In this document: piece by piece, positions 13,089-42,290 of the stretch
Position numbering within the stretch: the stretch's first letter is position 1
Layout: every line of letters starts with the position of its first letter
DNA from: Owenia fusiformis
Taxonomy: Eukaryota; Annelida; Polychaeta; Sabellida; Oweniidae
Length of the DNA: 64,000 nt
Direction: 5' to 3'
NCBI GenBank assembly: GCA_903813345.2
Contig: CAIIXF020000005.1
Coordinates: forward strand, 14,265,375-14,329,374
Position numbers and translations under genes: made by a program
The notes under the pieces: model-generated
What the model was told of the DNA's origin: nothing
Databases searched by the model: none
The model's input: only the letters and a program-made list of their open reading frames with translations

Positions 13089-14008
13089 GATGAATATATA
13101 ATATTATGTGATCCTATTTATTGTTTTTTTTGTTATTCTTTATGCATCGTGTATTGTTGTACAGTCTTGATCTGATTTTATTTGAACACCAGATTTATTC
13201 TTTCTAGCTTGTATAATAAAGCAGTATATTTATTTTAAAACCATAAATTCTCGTTTGCATTCATTAATGCTTTTTATGACACAGACTTGATAATCTTAGT
13301 CATTATTCATTTTGCTGATGCAATCTGCTAGGTCACTGTGTCTGTACTGCATTGCTATTCTACGGTTTCTGGGGGTGCTATAGCTAGCTTATAAAAATGA
13401 GAAAGGTCAGTTTTTAGCTTGTCATCAGCTGTGAAGTCCAGCGCTAATAAATCTTTAAGCAAAAGATTTTATGGTTGTTAGAGATCTGAGGGTTCATAGC
13501 ATTCTTGCTGATATACAAGATCAATGTCATATTAAAAGTCGAAACCTTTAGGTTGTGCAGGCAAGCCTTTTTTGGGTTAAATATCTGCTAGGTTGAATTT
13601 GGAAATGACTTGAAACCTTAGTATTTAAAATGATCATTTCAAGAGATTTTGTGACAGTGACATCTTTAAATAGAAGATAATTTAAATTATTATACAGTGT
13701 TGTATTTCCAAACAATGAAATACAGTGAACAAATGACAAATGAGAATGAGACTCTGTGATTGAACTAAAAAAAATCATATATCATCTCTATTGGCATATT
13801 AATAACACTAAAACAGACACATATGTTTTCACTTCAATATTGTTTTTATTTATTCAATTAATCTTGCATCCCCAATAATTGATACATAATACACCAACAT
13901 CCTTTTTAAAATACATAAGTTTACAAATTTAGTTTGTCCGAATTGTTTCGCCTAACAAATGTGCTTTTCAAAATGAGTTATTCAATGAAGTTTTTTTTTT
14001 CTTTAAGT
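13089..14008. other. Spacer between lysozyme-like gene start and FReD gene end
   Basis: This is AT-rich DNA without a supported gene. It should hold the promoter of the lysozyme-like gene just above 13088 and the 3' UTR of the fibrinogen-related gene, with AATAAA on the minus strand at 13845-13850. Confidence 0.5.
13845..13850 (-). terminator. Polyadenylation signal of the fibrinogen-related gene
   Basis: AATAAA on the minus strand, about 160 nt downstream of the stop codon at 14009. Confidence 0.5.
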
Positions 14009-15377
14009 TCATTGTGTTGTTTTACATTGTGTGTAAATTTTCATGTCAATCTCTTTAAAGGAGTAATAATCTCCCTTCCAGTTATACCAGGTTATACCTT
14101 GGCCATAAGTACTCTTTGCCTGTGAGAAGTAAGTTCCAAAAAGATTAGAATGATGGCACTTCTTATACCACCATCCCCCTGTGAATTTGGTAGCACAACT
14201 ACCATCGTAAATGTCATTATCCATGTCCCTTGTCGAGAAGGCCATCCCGTTATGTATTATCATTGAATCAGTTGCTGTGCCACTGTAACCACTAATGGTC
14301 AAACGATACTTGTCAAACCTGGAAACTTTAAAGGTTGAATACTGGGCAAAACGGGTTTCTGTCGGTGGCCATGTTGTGAGCTCCACACGCAAAGGATATG
14401 ATCCTTGACTTAGTAATGCGGCCAAGTTTTTTAACCCAATGAAATACTCTCCCGCTGGGTTCCCAAAGCCTTTTTCATACTCTTTCCATGTTCGATAGAA
14501 ATCAACTGAGCCGTCGAAACGTCGAGCAATTGACAGCCACCCTTGTTTACAGACAGCTTTGAAAGTCTCACCATGTGTTGTTTGGACATCTATAACTTCA
14601 CCTGAATTGGGTGACACTGGAGGGCAATCATTCTTGATAGTTTCTAAAAGAAAGTGTCATTGTTTTGTCGTTTTATAAGCTCTTTATGGCCATATACAGT
14701 GTACTAGCTATCTCATATTGTGGATGAGGCTTCAGTCACATTTGCTCTATGGCAACCATAAGCCTCACAAAATCGATATAGAAAATCTATATTGTACTGC
14801 TTATCGTTATATTTTATGCTGCATATTTCTCCCGATTTTGGGAAGCTGTGGCAGCTGTATGGTTGCCGTAGATCAAATGTGACTGAGGCATTACTCTTTT
14901 AACTGAAATATATACATTGAATGTATTGTTAGGATATGCTTTTGTTGTTTTGTATCAGTTATAAATAAGTTCCTATGGCTTTACAGTTTTTTATTTTACC
15001 AAATGATACTTACCATTCTCTGCTTTCTCACAGCATTGTTTAGTTTTTAGTTCTTCTAATTTTGTGAGCAATTTTGCTTCAAGACTGCTTAATTTAGACT
15101 TTATTTCAGTGACATCAGAATTGAGTGAAGTTTCAAGTTCAGCGAAATCAGACTTCAGTGAATGCTTTAGTTCTGTGATATTAGACATCAAAGAATTTCC
15201 AAATTCAGAATTATCAAATTTCAGTGATTTTTCAAGCTCAGTAATATCAGCTTTAAGTCCAGTGATATCAGTTTTCTTGCAAACGGGCACATTTCTTTTT
15301 TTACTTTTCTTTTTAGCTTCAGTGTCTTGTATTAATATAACCAAGACAATGACCAAAGTTACCACAACAAGCTTCAT
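14009..15377 (-). CDS. Secreted fibrinogen-related protein (FReD lectin, ficolin/FREP-like)
   Basis: Two coding exons, 15014-15377 and 14009-14643, join at phase 1 to give 332 residues. Residues 1-21 (MKLVVVTLVIVLVILIQDTEA) form a signal peptide, followed by a Lys-rich patch. Residues 35-112 contain repeated ELEKSLK / ELKHSLK / ELETSLN heptad-like units, a likely coiled coil for oligomerisation, ending in CC. Residues about 128-332 form a fibrinogen C-terminal domain. Its diagnostic parts are the DMDNDIYDGSCA calcium-site segment and GGWWYKKCHHSNLFGTY. Such proteins bind acetylated sugars on microbes, as in ficolins, tachylectins and molluscan FREPs. It lacks collagen and immunoglobulin domains, so it is neither a classical ficolin nor an IgSF-FREP. 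The gene is complete, with both ends and polyadenylation signal in place. Confidence 0.9.
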
Positions 15378-16701
15378 TCTTGTGATCTTTCAAGTCTTTC
15401 AAGTGATTCAACCAAAGTGACTCACTTTGCTTGATAGGATTGATAATTTCCACAACAGCTTGGGAAGATGTACTGTAAAATATTTCTTTTGCCCATCCAT
15501 CAATAATTTTTTTCATCTCCAAATCTCCAACTTGTGTCCAGATTAATGAAACCAAATATCCAAATGACTGTTGGTACTATTGACACTTAAGGTTGTAACT
15601 ATTAATATTACAAGTATATAAGGGTGGGTATTAGCTGTACATTTCAGAAATAAGTTTTTTGCAGGAAGCTTACAGTACAATGCTTTGAAATTATTAATGA
15701 CTTGTATTAACAATAAATAAATAAAACATTTTGTTAAGCTGTACGCTATTATAGTTTACCAAATCATCATTAGACAATTGTAAACGACATTTTAACAATT
15801 AAGTTGTCTGATTAAGCCTTATTCTTTGGAACACATTGTTTCAATTGCAAGTTAATCTTGTTGATTAGAACTGTCTGGCTGCACCAAAACACATTAATGA
15901 AAAAGATATATACATTGTAGACTTTGAGATGATGAAAAGAATCTGTTATATTTCTCTGCAATTGTGTATTAATGCAATATCATGTATTCAATTTCCATGT
16001 GTTTTATGTTGAATAAAATTTTATTGAAAATATTTTTTAAGAAGAAATGGAAAATGAAACAGGATCACCATCACGGAAATTAAAGTTTTTACCAGCGCAA
16101 AAAATTAGGGATAAAGCGATGTACTGCATAAATGAGGTTTGCTTGAGATAGAACACAGTGGCGTTACTGACTTCAAGTTCTACACATGTCTTCTACACTC
16201 TTGTCGCAAGAATCATTTGCTCTCACTCTGGCACCCTCTTTTATTAAACATTTAACAGAAATGTGCTAATATCTGAAGAAAAGTGCTTGAATAGTGTCTG
16301 TTTCTGTGTTATCCCTCAGTTTATCTTTCTTCACAATGTGCCTTGTTTCTTTTCATTATCGTCACTGGCGTAGCGTCATATATGCATAAGAAGCCATGGC
16401 GTACTCTCAGAATTTAGACAAAAGTTGATTTTTAAAAATGAGTTCATGTAATTAAATATTAGATAAACATGGCCAATAATTTACATTTTATCAGTTCATA
16501 TTAGTCAGAATTTCGTATTTCAAAACTCCCCAGAATGCTTCAAATGCAATCTCATTTTCAAATTTTCTTGGGGAAAGAACCTCCCCATGCAACCCCCTCA
16601 AGGAATATTTGCTTGGCTCACTCGTAGCATACACTTACAAAATACCCACGCTACGCCACTGATAATAATATTCATGTCATAATGATTTATTGTGATTGCA
16701 G
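15378..16701. other. Divergent spacer between FReD gene and nuclease-like gene
   Basis: It holds the FReD promoter side (a TATATA-like run lies at about 15614-15620) and a short hAT-like element (16373-16661). A possible plus-strand exon at about 16042-16136 (MENETGSPSRKLKF and onward, after a TTTTTTAAG acceptor) does not fit the phase of the next exon, so it is not included in the gene. Confidence 0.4.
16373..16661. mobile_element. Short hAT-like inverted-repeat element (family 1, copy B)
   Basis: It begins CACTGGCGTAGCGTCATA and ends ACGCTACGCCACTG, matching the copy at 1544-1829 in ends and interior (TATGCATAAGAAGCCATGGC versus a diverged version). No clean target duplication was found. 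Confidence 0.65.
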
Positions 16702-34059
<17,358 letters not shown>

Positions 34060-34310
34060 TTCTCTAGTAATGTAGATCTATGTGAAATGATGAACAATCT
34101 AGGATTTCAGTACCTTAGTAACTTTAAGGACCAAAAGCTCTAATTTGCATCCATGATAACATAAACCCTTTTCTTAAAATATCAAAGCTTGAAAGAATAT
34201 TTTTCCAAGGATTATGTCCAAGTCGGTTGATTGTGTAAGTTACATATTATGAATTATACATTCTTGGACAAGTAAATTACAAAAATAATCTACTTGTATA
34301 ATTTCACCTA

Positions 34311-34316
34311 AATAAA
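34311..34316 (+). terminator. Polyadenylation signal after the SIM/CUE exon
   Basis: AATAAA lies about 250 nt downstream of the stop codon ending at 34059. Confidence 0.45.
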
Positions 34317-34678
34317 GGAAATACATGACTCCAATGTGTCAGTAAAACTTTGTGATCAGGGACTTATGACTCGAGTGCTGTCGGTCAATAGACATTTATG
34401 ATCAGTGATAGAACTGCAATCAGGGACTTATGATTAAAGTCCCAAGGGTCAATATAGCTGTGATCAGTGATAGAACTTTGGGATCACTGTTAAAAAGCAT
34501 TGTATTCAATATACTTTTAGTTAGTATTATTCTCATTTAATCTAGTTTATATTAATTATTTTAGTTTAATGTTAAATATTTTCATACCCTGGTGCTTTAG
34601 GAATCTGTCAGAGGATAAAAAAAATAGTCATTATTTACCAACCATCATTATTATCATATCTTGTACTGGTGCTTCTTT

Positions 34679-34850
34679 TTATGTCACCACCAGGGAGGTG
34701 TTAATGTCACCACCAAGGAGGTGTTTATGTCACCACCAGGGAGGTGACATATTATTATAGTCTCCAACATTTTGTGGCAGTAGCATTTGTTTGGTGTTCA
34801 GTGTCTGTAGCAAATGGCAGGTGGTGACATTTCGCATGTCAGTGCCTTGT
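34679..34850. repeat. Dispersed 'gtcaccacc' repeat with short internal triplication
   Basis: TATGTCACCACCAGGGAGGTG-type modules occur three times in tandem (34679-34750), followed by TATAGTCTCCAACA and AAATGGCAGGTGGTGACAT. This is the best copy of the family, and its opening ATGTCACCACC and closing GGTGGTGACAT are inverses. Confidence 0.6.
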
Positions 34851-35409
34851 TAATGAACCTTGTTTTGGTGTAATAGTCTGCTTAATGTGACATCATGTAT
34901 TTAACTGGGGACCCCTAGTTTGTATTTTTGTTGCATGTATATGTAGATCATTTAATAAAATAATATGCCAAATATATAATGTAGTTTTTCCTTTTTTGAA
35001 AAATAAGTAGATATTAAAGGAGTGGTATCGATATGGTGAACTTTTTGAACACTGTTTTTCTTAAACCAGTCAAATAGCAAATAGCAGGAATACGGTAAAT
35101 AGTAAAGAAACAGTGCTGTTTGCAGCCTATAATTGAGATGAATGAAAAGTGGCAATTCCACATATGCACATTATGATGTGCAATAGCCAAATATGAATAT
35201 TCGTCCCATTCATTTTTCATGTATTCATTTTCTGTAGATCTGTATTGTAGTGTACATTGTATGTATGTTTTGAATTTAACTGTATGTAAATTGTTTTTAT
35301 TATTTGATATTAAAACAAATTAAATAATTATAGAAGAAACAAAAGTTTTCATTAGCGGAACATACATTAACAGTTACCTTCCTCAGGATTTATAAAATAT
35401 ATGCGTCTT

Positions 35410-38105
35410 CATAGCCGTAGGCACCGGGGGTTCGGTGGGTTCGAACGAACCCCTGGTCAGGATTTCCCAAAATATTATTTTGCGGAAAAATTCATAGCAA
35501 TAACCAGATACATTAAATCACTGATCTATTTGAAAACTAGATATAGGACCAGTGAATGAATTGATATTTGTTATAGTGACCACGAGAGCCTTATTTTGTT
35601 AAAACATGTCATAGTGAAGTTACACTTCTCTCAAAACGTTTTTGGCAATCTTAGGCACGGAGTGAGATTGTTTAATTTTGGGAAGACGCCAGAGAATGAG
35701 ATTTTACATTTAGAAATAACAATAATTTCGCACAATTAACTTAAAAGCTGCTTCTTCTCGGACAAAATAACCTATCTTGGGCAATGGCTAAATCAGTCCT
35801 TTGTAGGAATTTTGTTTTAAGCCAGTTCTGGTCCAATACGAAGTTATTGAAAGTGATCAAAAACAATGCAGACGTCCTATACTCGGAAAGATTTTTACAA
35901 CATTTACACGAATAAATATCTGGAATAGTCGTAATATTGATGAAACACATATGTTCTTTCAAATGTGTACATCTCTATTTGATTTTTTCATTAAAAAGTT
36001 AAGATATTTCTTGGGAAGTCCCCAGGGCTGACACGTCCCCAAAAACCAACTCAATTGCGTTAAAAAATTTAAAAGCATATATCATTATAAACACAAGCAT
36101 GCATTTGTTCAAACGAGTATATATTACCCATTTATTACACATCACAGTTTTGTTTTTAAGATACACTCCACTAAAATATTTATCATCATGTTACGGATGG
36201 ACGCACCAATTTTGTGTGCCGCTGTTGTAAAAGCGTAGTTTCCAAATAAATATATAAATAAAATATTCGAACAGTCGCTTGTATTAATAAATGATTTATA
36301 TACATCAAAACGTTTTTGTTATCAATTGCAGTCCGGGTGTGATCGCCAAAAAAGTTCGGTTTTCAGTCAGGGGTAGCGATTATGGCATAAACAAGCCAAA
36401 AAAAGATTTATTTTGAATTTTACAAAAATTGATGCAACTTCCTTCAAAATTGAGCTAGAAGCTTCAAATAAAAATCATTTTAAAGCTATTTTCTTTTTCT
36501 ATCTCATACGATTACACATATCGCACCCCCCCCCCCCCCCTCCTTGGATACGCCTATGTTTCGTGTAAACGTTGTGAAAAGCTATCACAGAAGAACGATC
36601 TTTCTGAGTATATAGGGTGTCTGCGCGATTTTTCAATAACCTTGCATTTGATCGGAACTGGCTTCCAACAATATTCCTGCAAAATAATGATAAGTCATTG
36701 GGGTTCCTTGGTAAAAAAAAACATGATCCAGGGTCTTCCCAAAATAAGACGAAATAATGGTGGGTTCGGGGCAAATCAGATTTCAGGATATATAATCAGT
36801 AAAAGATTTACCAAAAAATAGTTTGATGCAGAAAACTAAGTTGTCTAACTTTTTTGCACGCTGCGTGTTTATTTTACTTTGTGAACATTATAAAGCTACA
36901 AAGTCATTTTTGAAAATCATTTTTACGTCCTGTGTTATTTCAATGGGAGAGGTTTCTTGATAAAGTCTATTACTTTCAGACTTTGCTTATCGTAAATAAA
37001 GCCAAAATTCAAATTCAATTGTGTACTTAACTTAATGAACGTACAAAAATGATTTATATTTCCACTCCCAAATATTCTTTTCTTCAAATTATGCAAATAA
37101 GAATTCAAACTTTTTTTTTTTTTTTTTTAATTAAAATTTATTCACATATAACTCAACATTTCAAAATACAATATTTCATAAAAAATATGTTTAAACACAT
37201 TTTCTCAATCATCAATGTTTCTTACATATTTTTCATATTCAAACATTACAGATATATTTTTTCTTTCATTTGAAAACTTAAAGTCATGTATAGTTTTCTT
37301 TATTACAAGTGTCTTATATAGTAATTTTTTATCTAATATTCCTATTCCTATTTTCTCATTTTCATTCAAATCTACATCTTTCCAAATATTTTTTATAGCA
37401 TTACAATGTATAAAAAAATGTTCAATATTATCAATTTCATTACATAGTTTACATAAATCAGATTGTTCTATGTTATATTTTTTTAATAAACCGCCATGTG
37501 GATATATACAATGGAAGATTTTCCATTGGATACTTAAAAGACCAGTGTCTGACGTGCATTTAAAAAACTGATTCCAAATATCTGAACCAATACTTAAACC
37601 CTTAAATTGTACATCACACTGCCTTTCTTTGACAAGCTTATTCCTGGTTTTCTGTGATGTCAATTTTTGAATTTCTATCCCTCGAAATACCAGTGTTTTG
37701 CTGGGCTTTATATTACCATACTTATGAATTCTCTCTTGATTTAAACAAGCTCTTAAAATGTTATATTGCATTACAGTTTCAGCATTTTTTCCTATTAATT
37801 CAGCAATAACCTCATATGGTTTTAAATGTTCATTTACAACGACATCTGATATATAGATAAACCCTTTTTCTATCCACTTGTGAAAGTACAAGGGATGTCT
37901 GCTCAATACAATATTTCTGTTCAATTCAAACTTAAAAATGCTTTAACACATTACCCAATGGGTTAATAAGGATTGTCAAACTTTTGGAGAAAGTGTAAAT
38001 TGTACAAATTGCACAAAATGTTTTTATTTGAGGAACCCTAATGAAGGGGGGAGTGAATAACATAAAAATAGAACCCATGGTCACCAAATCCTGGCCACGC
38101 CACTG
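35410..38105. mobile_element. Foldback-type hAT-like element, copy 2, inverted and carrying a LINE insertion
   Basis: It opens CATAGCCGTAGGC and ends CCACGCCACTG, the reverse orientation of the copy at 7465-9386, and is flanked by GTCTT(C) on both sides. Without the LINE (37111-37933) its length is about 1.87 kb, matching copy 1. It keeps the internal inverted arms (about 35750-35930 against 36560-36700). A C-run at 36527-36542 adjoins a short foreign-looking segment (36340-36560). Confidence 0.8.
37111..37922 (-). mobile_element. 5'-truncated LINE with poly(A) and target duplication
   Basis: On the minus strand a frame of about 239 codons (37205-37924) ends in the Cys/His knuckle CKLCNEIDNIEHFFIHC, typical of the region after a LINE reverse transcriptase. 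A poly(T) of 18 (37111-37128) is its poly(A) tail. The 11-bp sequence AATTCAAACTT occurs at 37102-37112 and 37923-37933, a target-site duplication overlapping the start of the tail. The apparent start codon is not real. The copy begins mid-gene. Confidence 0.85.
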
Positions 38106-38122
38106 GTCTTCGTGAATATACC

Positions 38123-39897
38123 CAGGCCCGTAAGACACTTTTCTCCAAGGGGGGTGCGGTTTTTTGCTTAAGAGAATATAAATTTTTTGCCGCGTAAATC
38201 AAATCGCGTAAGACAGAGGGGGGGGGGGGGGTCAGTTACTCCCTGTATTGGTTTGGAATTAACAAATGCATGCAACTTCCAAACGTTCCAATTGTTTTGT
38301 GGGGGGTGTGAGGAGTTGTCCACTCCCCCTAGAAAATTTTATAGTTTTGAGATGCTATTTGGTGCTTTCTGGGCACTTTCAAAGTGTAAGTTTCTAAGTA
38401 GTACGCCACCACCACAGGAATAAGAGTTGAGTGAATAAAAAACTGAGCATTCAGGGGGGTCCGGGGGTTCTCCCCCAGGAAAATTTTGAAATTTGGTTGT
38501 ATTTGGAGCGAATTTGCAACCATCTGGTACGCCTGTGCGTTATGAGTCAATAAGAAAAATGTGAATTCTTTTCAAATTCTTTTGGGGGTGTCAAAAAGGA
38601 TGAGAGGGTGAAGTGGGGTGGGGTGCCAGTAGGGGAGCAAGTGGTTGTCCCCCGGAAACATTGACCATATCAAGGTGCTATTTGATGTCTGTACACTTAA
38701 AGAATATCTGAGACAATACATGAAATTCAGAATATTTTCTTTTGTTTTGTGGGGGATGTGAGGGGTGGCTAACTCTCCTAGAAAATTTTACAATTTAAAG
38801 ATGATATTTGGTGCTTCTGGGCACTTTTAAAGTGTATTAGTCAATAAAAACATTGAAAAACAATCACAATTTTTTTCAAATTTTGGGGGGGTTGTCAAAG
38901 GGGGAGGGGTGCCAGAGGGGAAGGTGGGGCTGGGGGGGGGGGCAAGTGTTTGTCCCCCATATCAAAATTTACAATATCAAGGTGCTATTCGATGAAGTTT
39001 GGGCACTTAAAAAGTGTCTGTGCCTAAAAGTGCTTATTTCCCAAGAAAATTTTACAATTTTAAGATGCTATTTGGTGCTTTCTGGGCACTTTCGAAGGGT
39101 ATGAGTCAATAAAAAAATTTGAAAAATCTCAATTATTTTTTTTTTTGGGGGGGGGGGTGTTAAGGGAGGGGGGCTGCCAGAGGGGGAGGTGGAGTGGGGA
39201 TGCCAGAGGGCGAGTAAGTGTTAGTCTTCCAGAATCATTAACTTTATCAAGGAGCTATTTGAAGATGTCTGGGCAATTTAAAAGTGTCTGAGACAATACG
39301 TAAAACAAATTCAGAACTTTTCCATTGTTTTGTTTGGGGTGTGAGGGGTGAACCACTCCCCCTAGAAAATTTTACAATTTTACGACGCTATTTGGTGCTT
39401 TCTGGGCACTTTCAAAGTGTATGTGTCAATTAAAGAACTTGAGAAAATCAAAAAAAAAAAATTTGGGGGGGGGATCAAGGGGGGGGGGGGGGTGCCAGAG
39501 GGGAGGGGGGGGGGGTATGCAAGTGCAAGATGCAAGAGGGGGAGTAAGTCCCCCAGAAACACTAACTATATCAAGGAGCTATTTGATGATATCTGGGCAC
39601 TTTAAAAGTGTCTGAGACAAAACTCTAAAATAAATTTAGAACTTTTCCATTGTTTTATGGGGGGTGTGAGGGGTGGCCAATACCCCTAGAAAATTTTACA
39701 ATTTTAAGATGCTATTTGGTGCTTTCTGGGTACTTTCAAAGTGTATGAGTCAATGAAAAAAACTTACAAAAAAAATATTTTTCAAAAAAAAATTTTTCAA
39801 AAAATATTTTTTCAATTTTTTTTTTTCAAATTTATTTTGGGGGGGTGACAAAGGGGGGTGCGGTCGCACCCATCGCACCCCCCATCTGACGGCCCTG
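38123..39897. mobile_element. 1.8-kb G-run-rich hAT-like element with internal tandem units
   Basis: The ends CAGGCCCGTAAG and CTGACGGCCCTG are inverted, with a perfect 5-bp duplication ATACC (38118-38122 and 39898-39902). The interior is five to six units of about 300 bp, each with CCCCTAGAAAATTTTACAAT, ATGCTATTTGGTGCTTTCTG, GGGCACTTTC and a run of 8-13 G. It inserted 12 bp from the end of the preceding foldback element. Non-coding. Confidence 0.75.
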
Positions 39898-40019
39898 ATA
39901 CCAAACATAGAACCGCCTGCATATTCTCGAACTAAACTATCTTCCTCAACTTTGAGCCAAATTATTTTCCACAACTTGACTTACAAGTGGTGTAAAATCG
40001 AGAAATAAAAATATCTTAC

Positions 40020-40047
40020 CGAAAACGAATCCCGGAAGTTCTTCCAT
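40020..40047 (-). CDS. Possible isolated first coding exon (MEELPGFVF)
   Basis: An ATG followed by nine codons, MEELPGFVF, ends in a strong donor TTCG|GTAAGAT at phase 1. Phase 1 would fit the second exon of the sulfotransferase gene (23762) and read on as FVFGNTIRL, which resembles a SULT N-terminus. That would make this a distant alternative first exon about 14 kb upstream. No intermediate exons are seen, so this is speculative. It may equally be a remnant of the lost second sulfotransferase. Confidence 0.25.
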
Positions 40048-40050
40048 CTT

Positions 40051-40082
40051 GTTACGCTGACGTATCGATACGTCAGCGTAAC
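40051..40082. promoter_or_regulatory. Perfect 32-bp palindrome with CRE-like half sites
   Basis: GTTACGCTGACGTATC is followed directly by its exact reverse complement. Each arm holds TGACGTA. It lies 4 bp upstream of the candidate MEELPG start codon, in a relatively CpG-rich stretch. It could be a dimeric transcription-factor site or a transposon remnant. Confidence 0.4.
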
Positions 40083-40380
40083 CAGGTGAGTACCAGTGCG
40101 TGTGTTCTACTGTCGTGATTCAAGTAATACTATGAGGGGCATTATCATCTAAAATGTCGTTAAATACAAAAATGAAATTGGTCCGTCTAATAACCGAGAA
40201 ATCAAGCATTACGTATTCTACTTTAAAAACACGATTTCACAAGGTTTACGTGCATTTATTCATCGTGGTAAAGCAAGGCTAGCCACACGTTAAGCACACC
40301 ATTGGAAAGTTATTTTTGCGATTTTATGTATCATAATATTTACCAGAACAAAATAGAGAATTAAACCATAGAATGTTATT

Positions 40381-41200
40381 GATACACCCCAAGGAGGATT
40401 GGCTCCCAGAATCGAAGTCGATATTTTCCAACAATGAAAACGCCGAGATGTCGTTATTTTCTGAAATTATAACCGATTATAAATTCAAAATAAACAGTTC
40501 AAAAGATTCGAACCAATATCTCAATCATTTCCTGTGAGTTTTGGAATTTTTCGTTAGGAAATAAGACCAAAATTTACGATTCAAATGTTGAAGTGAACAA
40601 AATGGCGGCTGTTGGAATTCAAATTTTGTAGCACGACATGCCCATATATGGGACAGAATATCGATGTTGCACTCTGGGAGCCAATCCTCCTTGGATACAC
40701 CCTGAAAGGATGTGGTACGTCACAGCTCAACGCATTCCCCAAAAAGTCTGATTCTGTAGAATTGACCCTTTTCCGAACTCCTATGCAGTGTCTCGGTATA
40801 GACACTGCGGCGGGCAGATTATGGAATCCCCAAAATTTGGGGAAGATAGTCCCCCTTTTTGTCACAGATGTACTTGTTTTTCACACAACTTATAAAATAA
40901 ATGTTCTTTTATGTTCACCAATAATTATTTTGTCAAAATATTCCAAAATCAATGAAATATAAGAGCAAATCCCCGCGGAAGGAATTCTGAGTAAAAGTTG
41001 TGTTGATAAAAGTTTACCGCACGTGTTGTTTATTAGTTAATACGCGCAATTCAACCAATGAAATTGTCTACATTTTACAATCACGCGACCTGAGCATGGG
41101 ACTAGAACCAATCACGTCAGTTGTTTATTACGATGTTACCATGCTTACGGTGAGACACCTGCCCGCCGCAGTGATGTATCACTGCACGGGAGTTCGACCC
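40381..41200. repeat. Cluster of inverted repeat pieces, likely nested MITEs
   Basis: AAGGAGGATTGGCTCCCAGA at about 40391 is inverted at about 40674, and the same motif occurs at 18826. A hairpin unit with CAGTGTCT..AGACACTG and GCCGCCGGGCAG-type ends lies at 40773-40817. It recurs inverted at 41158-41196 and at 57205-57250. The interval 40960-41090 is also inverted near 56955-57050. No gene is supported here. Confidence 0.5.
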
Positions 41201-41204
41201 TTTT

Positions 41205-41640
41205 CATATAAATGGAAAAATAGATGGCATCATTGTAGGTAGGGCTAAATAACATGACAAGAGTCACTTAATTTCTTGATTTAACAAGCAATTCCATTTG
41301 AATCAACTTAAAACACAATTAGAATGTAACCATATGATATTATTGACATATGGATTGTGATTTCACATTAAAATTGTGATCCTTGTAAGAGAACTTTTGA
41401 AGGTTTTTCAACATTGTGTCAATGGGGATTTAGTCTGACCATTTTTAGAAAACTTGAAAATCTCTAGAATTTGAATGAAGGTAAATAACAGTGCAAAAAC
41501 TAAGTTGTTTTGATAGAAAATTGACACAGAATTCAAATAGAAGAAAATGTTAACCTTGAGTGGTTAAAATGCAGATCTCCTAAAATCTCATTAAACGAGA
41601 CCTTTCAAAGCTATATGGAAAAGCCTCTATTAGATAGATG
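41205..41640. mobile_element. Inverted-repeat element (family 7, copy B)
   Basis: This is the reverse-orientation copy of 11864-12345, sharing for example AGGGCTAAATAACATGACAAG and TGGATTGTGATTTCACATTA. It is non-coding. Confidence 0.6.
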
Positions 41641-42290
41641 CCTTCACTAGGCTATTCTCTGTATTTGTGTCCGTGCCTCATTTTGAGTAGCGAGTGTAAA
41701 TTCTTTTCGGAAACATGATTATTTTCCCTTGAACACTTTGAAACTGAAGTACAGTTCCTTAACTGCTTAATAGGTCGTTCAGTTTTCTTGTTTTTGTTCT
41801 ACACAACACTTGTGTTTAATAGCCACGTGTAATTATTAATAAGCTAATCAGATTATTTTAAGCGTCGAAATAGCTTATTTTCCTCGACTACGCAAACCTA
41901 TTCACTTACCGTTATATTGAGCGATCTAGATGCGTCAATTATAATTGTTTTCACTCATCGGCTTTAGTGGCCCGCGATACCTAATTTCATTTCATTCATT
42001 TGAGACCCAATTGACATATTGGCAACACATCAAATGTTCTAAATGATTTTTCTTCATTTTGGAATGTTTCTCCTACCCGATATTCAAAGATGTGTCTTAA
42101 ATATTATACTTTACATTGATTCTGTCTTTACCACTCCCGTTCACATTTGCAATCTTGCAACTCTTGAGTTGTTGATTGCATTGCCTTGATCGTTGGTCGA
42201 ACCTCGATTCCAACTATATCAGATTAATCATGTTTATCCAAGCAAATAATTGTAACAACTACATTATTTTTTAGCAGTTTTGACACCTAA

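Noticed and set aside
16042-16136. Extra upstream exon of the nuclease-like gene
   Set aside because: It has a start codon and acceptor-like sequence, but the phase-0 end GAG|GTTTGC does not fit the next exon, which needs one carried base, and it does not resemble the ERK-containing part of MUS81.
39380-39615. Gly- or Pro-rich frames in the G-run element
   Set aside because: They translate homopolymer runs and have no conserved features.
34060-40019. Remaining exons of a second sulfotransferase
   Set aside because: I searched for the PAPS-binding motifs and found only transposon sequence. Only the fragment at 29724-30056 is recognisable.
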